This document shows positions 7,150 to 8,058 of a stretch of DNA of 8,058 nucleotides, piece after piece. The notes under the pieces were generated by a model that had not been told where the DNA came from, made no database searches, and saw only the letters and a program-made list of their open reading frames with translations. Origin of the DNA: an uncultured Lachnospiraceae bacterium (GTDB lineage Bacteria > Bacillota > Clostridia > Lachnospirales > Lachnospiraceae); contig CAMALD010000049.1 of the NCBI GenBank assembly GCA_945836355.1, forward strand, positions 1-8,058, read 5' to 3'. Each line of letters starts with the position of its first letter. The stretch's first letter is position 1. A program made the translations under genes and the position numbers.

Positions 7150-8001
7150 ATGGAGAAGATGCGAATTTTAGCTGTGGATGATAACATTGTAAATCTTGCC
7201 ACACTTGAGCAGGAATTGAAGGATGAATATGAAGTCATTCCGATGAGTTCCGGAAGACGTGCAATCAAATTCCTTTACACGGAAAAGGTGGATTTGATTC
7301 TGCTTGACGTGCAGATGCCGATCATGGATGGCATTGAGACTCTGCGAGAGATCAGAACACAGGAGAACGGTATCACCGTGCCGGTCATCATGCTCACTGC
7401 GAAGAAGGACAAGGAGACCGTGATTGAGGGGTCAAAGCTGGGCATCATGGACTATATTGTCAAGCCTATCAATTCCGATGATCTGCATGACCGCATCCGC
7501 CGCGCATTAAAGCGCCGCGGTGTGATTCCGATGGAGGGTGACGAGCTTTACCGCCTGGTAAAAGAGATTCTGGAATGCATTCATGGAGGAAAGCTGCGCG
7601 CCGCCATCCTGAAGACCGAGGAACTGATGGGCTACCAGATTGATGAGGCAGTGGCAGGACGTATGCATACCGCGCGTGCAAAGCTGCGCGCAAACGATTT
7701 GCCGGGGGCGGAGAGCATGGTGGCGCGTGTCATGAAGCTCATGGAGCGCGATGCGAATGTCCAGGCGGAGGATGACCGCCCGGTATTGAGTCTGGGTGAA
7801 ATGAACTCCCGTCTGCTTTATATTCTGGATGACCTTCAGAACTTTGATATCAAGGAGGCTTCGGCAAAGCTTGAGAATCTTCTGCGCTATAACACGCCGA
7901 AGAATGTCAGGGATGCATGTATTGCTGCGCAGGAAAAGCTGGAGAACTATGACGATGATGAGGCAGAGAAAATTATTCAGGAAATCCTCAGGGAAATATA
8001 G
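7150..8001 (+). CDS. Response regulator with REC and two tandem helical modules, no DNA-binding domain
   Basis: Cytoplasmic response regulator of 283 residues. Residues 4-122 form a complete REC domain: acidic pair Asp10/Asp11, phospho-acceptor Asp53 in LLDVQMP, Thr83 and Lys105 before Pro106. It should receive phosphate from the HPt of the kinase two bases upstream. After a short linker come two copies of a 64-residue helical module (132-195 and 217-280), also found at the kinase C-terminus. I see no helix-turn-helix, GGDEF, EAL, HD-GYP, CheB-like or RNA-binding output domain. Output is therefore probably by protein-protein contact, or the protein may be a phosphate sink or shuttle; both are inference. 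Automatic annotation could call it a Spo0A homologue because of its REC, but the Spo0A DNA-binding domain is absent. No truncation is evident: the second module is complete and the stop is followed directly by a terminator. Confidence 0.92.
   Translation: MEKMRILAVDDNIVNLATLEQELKDEYEVIPMSSGRRAIKFLYTEKVDLILLDVQMPIMDGIETLREIRTQENGITVPVIMLTAKKDKETVIEGSKLGIMDYIVKPINSDDLHDRIRRALKRRGVIPMEGDELYRLVKEILECIHGGKLRAAILKTEELMGYQIDEAVAGRMHTARAKLRANDLPGAESMVARVMKLMERDANVQAEDDRPVLSLGEMNSRLLYILDDLQNFDIKEASAKLENLLRYNTPKNVRDACIAAQEKLENYDDDEAEKIIQEILREI
7543..7734 (+). repeat. Helical module, copy A (response regulator)
   Basis: Residues 132-195, directly after REC. It aligns without gaps with copy B (15 of 64 identical by hand count) and with the kinase copy (17 of 64). 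It keeps all ten invariant positions but has lost the Tyr-Asp-Asp-Asp cluster, showing Asn-Asp-Leu-Pro instead. Confidence 0.7.
7798..7989 (+). repeat. Helical module, copy B (response regulator C-terminus)
   Basis: Residues 217-280. It is closer to the kinase copy (18 of 64 identical) than to its own neighbour copy A (15 of 64), sharing Phe-x-x-Lys, Leu-Leu and the Tyr-Asp-Asp-Asp-x-Ala-Glu cluster near the end. This suggests the kinase tail and copy B are the more closely related pair, although the margin is small. Confidence 0.75.
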
Positions 8002-8019
8002 TCTGTCGGAAAAAAGAAA

Positions 8020-8058
8020 GGCTCCGCAAAAGTGGAATGCATCCCCTTTTGCGGAGCC
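8020..8058 (+). terminator. Rho-independent terminator-like hairpin after the regulator
   Basis: A perfect 13-base-pair stem pairs GGCTCCGCAAAAG (8020-8032) with CTTTTGCGGAGCC (8046-8058). Past one T/C mismatch, three more pairs (8034-8036 with 8042-8044) leave a five-base loop. It starts 18 bases after the stop. The window ends at the last stem base, so the expected T tract cannot be seen. The A-rich run at 8010-8019 would serve as a T tract on the minus strand, so the element could be bidirectional. Confidence 0.8.

Noticed and set aside
1..8058. Phage defence, CRISPR, retron, toxin-antitoxin or mobile-element system
   Set aside because: All three genes are intact signalling proteins. I saw no spaced direct repeats, reverse transcriptase, nuclease, transposase or terminal inverted repeats.

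Overview
The window is one co-oriented (+ strand) signal-transduction locus from a low-to-mid-GC Gram-positive anaerobe, most likely a Clostridia/Lachnospiraceae gut or rumen bacterium. This rests on protein style: 7TM-PAS hybrid kinases, RECs reading [16 protein letters not shown] starts behind purine-rich Shine-Dalgarno sequences, and a consensus SigA-type promoter. No phylogenetic search was possible. I see no mobile elements, RNA genes or CRISPR arrays.

Layout: (1) 46-4179, a giant hybrid histidine kinase of about 1377 residues. Its N-terminus resembles an ECF-transporter S component. A second signal-peptide-like hydrophobic segment follows, then 14 Reg_prop-type repeats (two seven-bladed propellers), a Y_Y_Y-like domain, a membrane helix, HisKA, HATPase_c and REC. 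(2) 4180-4276, a 97-base gap holding a good internal promoter whose -35 overlaps the stop codon of gene 1. (3) 4277-7147, a second hybrid kinase of 956 residues: 7TM sensor, PAS, HisKA, HATPase_c, REC, HPt and an extra helical C-terminal module. (4) 7150-8001, a 283-residue response regulator whose REC is followed by no recognisable DNA-binding or enzymatic domain, only two tandem copies of the helical module also found at the end of the second kinase. (5) 8020-8058, a strong hairpin that looks like the operon terminator.

Inferred working model: two membrane sensors, one with a large extracytoplasmic propeller and a transporter-like membrane domain, the other with a 7TM domain, feed a phosphorelay. 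Only gene 2 encodes an HPt (His805), so it may serve the RECs of both kinases and pass phosphate to Asp53 of the stand-alone regulator.

The most interesting observation is the 64-residue module. It occurs once in kinase 2 and twice in the regulator, and the three copies align without gaps with ten invariant positions. I do not recognise it as a named domain. It may be a docking or output module specific to this type of relay.
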